From Euprymna scolopes (Eukaryota > Mollusca > Cephalopoda > Sepiida > Sepiolidae), in NCBI GenBank assembly GCA_024364805.1, contig CM044487.1, forward strand, positions 123,974,443 through 123,996,312: a stretch of DNA of 21,870 nucleotides, in the 5' to 3' direction. A program made the position numbers and the translations under genes. Of the stretch, positions 18,958 to 21,870 are shown piece by piece (position 1 is the first letter of the stretch; every line of letters begins with the position of its first letter). The notes beneath the pieces were generated by a model. The model saw only the letters and a program-made list of their open reading frames with translations, did no database searches and was not told the DNA's origin.

Positions 18958-19116
18958 ATAAAGCACCATGGTATTCTCTAAATGTCCTATCCTAGTTTTT
19001 CACTCATTCTTTTCCATACTGGTTTTTTTTTCATCATCTCTACTGGTTTCTACTTGACCCACATTTTTTCTTTTTTTTTTTTTATCTAATACCTTAGCAT
19101 CATTTTTGGCACTTGT

Positions 19117-19806
19117 GCACTTTAGATTGTCACTGATAATCATTTGTTTCCAGTTTTACAAGAGTTCTACGCAGGAAAAGGGGAGACAATCTATAAATTT
19201 AATGATTTTTTAGTGAAACTTTATAGGTAAATTAAAACAAGTACATAAAATTAACACTCTAACACAACAGAAAATATTAATTATCAGAACATTTATTCAA
19301 TTAAATTAATTTAAACTTATCATTTAAAAAAAGAAAATTCATATATTTCAAAGTATACTAAAGTGACTGTTATATTTCATGTCAAAATAAATTAATTTTT
19401 TAAAAATAAAGTTATCGTTTTCAAAAAAAAAAAAAGAAAAGAAAAACATATATTAATTTTTTTTTTAAATGATCTAAACTGACTTTTATATTTTATTTCA
19501 AAATTTTTAAAATATCCCAAACTGACTGGTTTACTTTATTCAAAAATATTGATTAATAAAATAAATTGTTCGCTTTATAAATATTAAATTTTAGAAAAAG
19601 AAAAAAAAAAGAAATCGTTCATGATAAAAATAGTAAAATAAAAAAAAATCATTTAAATGTTCCGGTATTTAATGTTTGCTGTTGTGTTAATTTATTAATT
19701 TGATGTAAAAAGTTTCACTTAAAATCATTAAAATTCTGGATCGTCTCCCCTTTTCCTGTTCTTAAACTGAAAACAAATAATTATCTGTGGCAATCTAAAG
19801 TGTGTC
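19117..19806. repeat. Large inverted repeat around an AT-rich core
   Basis: The left arm (19117-19295) and right arm (19654-19806) match when one is reverse-complemented: CACTTTAGATTG, ATTTGTTT-CAGTTT, GCAGGAAAAGGGGAGAC / ACAGGAAAAGGGGAGAC, TTTAATGATTTT, AGTGAAACTTT, CTAACACAACAG / TTAACACAACAG, GAACATTTA. The left arm has about 20 extra bases. The 358-base centre is extremely AT-rich and carries a degenerate direct repeat (AAACTGACTTTTATATT at about 19475, AAACTGACTGGTTTACTT at about 19518, a weaker copy at about 19360). There is no coding capacity. It looks like a fold-back or MITE-type element. Confidence 0.8.
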
Positions 19807-20151
19807 ATTTTCTTATATCAAGAGAATGTGGAGAGGAGTGCTAGACTAGAAAAAGACTTGCATACTTTTGCTTTGTTAAAAGAAGAAAAATAAACATTCT
19901 ATTGACCTAAATAAAACGGGAGTGAACCCGTAGCAGTAGCCAAAACAGGACAGAGAAGAAATAAATAAGATGTGGATGCAAACAAACCATAACGGGCCTC
20001 TTTTCCTTTGTATCAGCAACAAGTCAATTCTTAGAAGGAATTAATCCAACGAGAGTAAGGTTATGAGGAAGTGGGAGATAAAATAAAAAATGTTATTTTT
20101 CCCAAATTCTCAACACGTGATCTTTTTTAGCAAAATCTGAGCATCAGCATA

Positions 20152-20322
20152 TTCATTCATCATCATCATATTTGGTTTAACATCTGTTTTACATGTTGGA
20201 ATATGTTGGACAGCTTCTAGAAATTAACTTCCAAATCAACCCATCTCTGGCCAGATCTTTATTGAGCTCTCTTTTTCTCAGGTTCATCTTTATTACATCC
20301 TCCCATGTTTTCCTTTGTCTTA
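20152..20322 (-). mobile_element. Third copy of the 4.5-kb LINE tail
   Basis: The minus-strand frame reads RQRKTWEDVIKMNLRKRELN, then ARDGLIWKLIS, stopping at 20189-20191. It aligns with the tail of the 4.5-kb copy (RPRKRWEELIKMDLKEREIN ... RDKLVWKSI). The DNA continues with GTTAAACCAAATATGATGAT, the same 3' border as the first copy, extended by an ATGATGATGAATGAAT tail. Identity to the 4.5-kb copy is moderate, so it is a separate old insertion, 5'-truncated just before the tail. Confidence 0.85.
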
Positions 20323-20496
20323 AAACAATTTATTTAAATCTATAAATGTATATTCTAGACCTACACCCTCATTTTTACTGCTGGTTTAATATTATTAGAC
20401 TGGGATAGTGTTCAGGAGATATGGAGAAAAAGTATAGGCTATTCGGGCCATCCGGAACCATAAAAGTTTAATTTGCATAAATAGATACTTAATGGT

Positions 20497-20910
20497 AAAC
20501 GTGAAGTTTCCCCAATGAGATAATTTTATCAGAAAAGAGGTATGAAGTAGCTCAAAAATTGTATTTTTTGAAGAGTATGACATGCTGAATGTATAGACGT
20601 TAAAATCAATTGAGTATTACATATAAAATAGGGGAAAAAACACTTTTTTAAATTAGTAAATTAGCAGACATACTGGCATATGTCCAACATGACTGGTCTG
20701 TATTAACTAGTTTTACAGACTGACCATATTGGAAATATGCCAGTATGTCTAATTTAAAAAGTGTTTTGTTTTGCTATTTAATATGTAATACTAAATTGAT
20801 TTTAATGGCAGTATCTTCATTGTGTAATAATAGTTTAAAAAATACCATTTTTGAGCTACTGCATAAAGTCTTTCTGATAAAATTATCATATCAAGAAACT
20901 TCACATTTTA
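20497..20910. repeat. Long inverted repeat with 11-base loop, directly downstream of SLC10-like exon
   Basis: The left arm 20497-20702 and right arm 20714-20910 are reverse complements at roughly four bases in five. They share TATGCCAGTATGTCT, ATATGTAATACT, AATTGATTTTAA, ATTTTTGAGCTACT, TTTCTGATAAAATTATC and GAAACTTCAC. The loop, between GTCTGTA and TACAGAC, is TTAACTAGTTT. The right arm ends about 50 bases from the SLC10-like stop codon. If transcription runs through, the RNA would fold into a stem of about 200 base pairs. No transposase is inside. Confidence 0.85.
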
Positions 20911-20960
20911 CTGTTTTTGGAGTGTGGGAGAAGGTTCTCTTTTTAAAATGGGTGTTCTTA

Positions 20961-21604
20961 CTATGTCGGATGGCTATCAATAAAATTGTTATTCTGCAAA
21001 GGATCATTTGATATTTTATTATTTTTATTATTCACATTCTCACTGATCATTAATGTATTTTCCTTCTTTGTACCACTGCATCTTCCATGGACATACGAAC
21101 CAATTAAAACTGCTAACAATGGTAACGGTGTAAATATGGAACCAATAACCGGCATGATAGCGGCAATATCCCCATCAGGCTTAGGCAGAGTAGCCAACAT
21201 CATCACAAAAGCGATGCCTGTATTCTGTATGGCTGTTTCGATAGCAATGGTTATGCCAGATTTGTACGAGAGCCCACACATCCTCGCTACAAGGGCCCCT
21301 AAACTGAATGTACAACAAGGCATCACAAGGCCAGCAACAACGATTTTCCAGTCAATAAGCTTGAACATGAACGCATTAACGTACATACCAAATGTGCATA
21401 CATACACAAGGAACAATACGCTGGCTGGCTTCACCAGTCTTCTAAGGAATCTTGAAGTTTTGGGCAGCCAGCGGTGAATTATCACTCCAATCAGAACTGG
21501 TACAATCAAAGACACCAGAGAAATCATAATGTTTGTATAAGGAATTTTTATGGTATCCTTAACCAATGTCTTCCCCAGGGTAAACAACCAGAGAGGCATC
21601 ATAC
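20961..21604 (-). CDS. SLC10-family sodium/bile-acid-type cotransporter, last coding exon (partial)
   Basis: The exon starts after the acceptor TTTCATTTTCAG (last intron base 21605) and ends at TAG, 20961-20963; the split first codon (G/GT) gives Gly in GMMPLWLF, a hallmark in SLC10A1/A2. It encodes about 214 residues of the usual 350 or so: PYTNIMISLVSLIVPVLIGV matches the IPYDNIGTSLVSLVVPVSIG helix of ASBT, and IETAIQNTGIAF carries the E-x-x-x-QN sodium-site motif of the crossover helix (ASBT E261, Q264, N265). Then come two further membrane stretches and a hydrophilic, Asn-rich cytoplasmic tail. The family carries bile acids, steroid sulfates or other organic anions with Na+ across the plasma membrane; the substrate here is unknown. 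Earlier exons lie beyond 21870. The A1/A2/A6 versus A3/A5 assignment is open; IQNTGIA leans to the A3/A5-like invertebrate forms. Confidence 0.92.
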
Positions 21605-21870
21605 CTGAAAATGAAATGAAAGAAGTCCAATTCAATTTACATCATTAAGCAAAATAATTTTTTTTTAAAGTGTGTTGTAGTTTGCTTGAACCATTGTGTA
21701 TAGTGTGTAAAAAGTTTGGTATGTGAAAGCAGTGACAATGCAATATCAGATTTAAGACATGATTTGATAGAAAATCATATGAGGCAAAGGTAGATAAAAT
21801 GATAATATTAAAGAATTCAATAATTAATGATTAAATATTTACCAGCTTATTGTATCAAATTGAAGATGAT
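21605..21870 (-). other. Intron of the SLC10-like gene (3' part)
   Basis: The acceptor CAG at 21607-21605 with an upstream T-rich tract is the end of an intron whose start lies outside the window. It contains a copy of the 15-kb repeat at 21668-21745. No coding sequence was seen. Confidence 0.75.
21668..21745 (+). repeat. Fourth copy of the 15-kb repeat, inside the SLC10 intron
   Basis: GTGTTGTAGTTTGCTTGAAC, then CATTGTGTATAGTGTG and GTGACAATGC, aligns with 15001-15066 (GTGTTGTAGTTTGCTTTAAG, CATTGTGGCTATATTC). Confidence 0.65.

Noticed and set aside
20986-21477. 163-codon plus-strand frame
   Set aside because: It is the antisense shadow of the SLC10-like exon, whose minus-strand frame has clear family motifs.
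1-21870. CRISPR arrays, operons, prokaryotic origins, working tRNA or rRNA genes
   Set aside because: None seen; regularly spaced repeats here are microsatellites and transposon copies in a eukaryotic context.

Overview
The window looks like repeat-dense, AT-rich nuclear DNA of a lophotrochozoan animal, most likely a mollusc and plausibly a cephalopod. The grounds are spliced-gene structure, a BEL/Pao retroelement, several non-LTR retrotransposon tails of a type I remember as very common in octopus and squid (RT tail ending in a CATCAT-type microsatellite), long CT and CATA microsatellites, and no prokaryote-style gene packing. The species assignment is inference.

Layout, left to right. 1-3013: a minus-strand BEL/Pao LTR retrotransposon that runs off the left edge, with RT, protease and zinc knuckle, gag, and a primer-binding-site candidate; its 5' LTR should lie just right of 3013. 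3190-4490: non-coding with a CT microsatellite. 4490-4975: non-LTR retrotransposon RT tail (minus). 5274-5690: broken remnant of a multicopy, probably transposon-derived protein family (minus). 5940-8580: no gene seen. 8587-8668: second copy of part of the 4.5-kb LINE. 9075-9641: C-terminal zinc-binding tail of a different LINE (minus). 9760-10998: a partly tandem, dispersed non-coding repeat ending in (CATA)n. 11702-12006: a GC-richer 305-bp insert between perfect 13-bp direct repeats. 12837-12890: (TC)27. 13505-13590: tRNA-like Pol III unit. 13760-13840: palindromic MITE. 14232-14737: internally deleted mariner-like transposon with both terminal inverted repeats. 14981-15722: copies of another inverted-repeat family, with a further copy at 21668. 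16576-16743: a short plus-strand reading frame resembling the MPV17/PXMP2 membrane protein family. 16987-17040: fully paired hairpin. 18220-18555: unidentified possible 3' exon (minus). 18608-18905: 3' end of a third LINE type with poly(A). 19117-19806 and 20497-20910: two large inverted repeats, with a third copy of the 4.5-kb LINE tail between them (20152-20322). 20961-21604: last coding exon of an SLC10-family sodium/bile-acid-type transporter (minus); the rest of the gene lies to the right.

Only the SLC10 exon is a confident host gene. The 18.2-kb exon and the MPV17-like fragment are weaker host candidates. I see no coherent new multi-gene system. The most interesting signals are the MPV17-like fragment, the long inverted repeat directly downstream of the SLC10 stop codon (a potential double-stranded RNA in its 3' UTR), and the unclassified 305-bp insertion with its target-site duplication.
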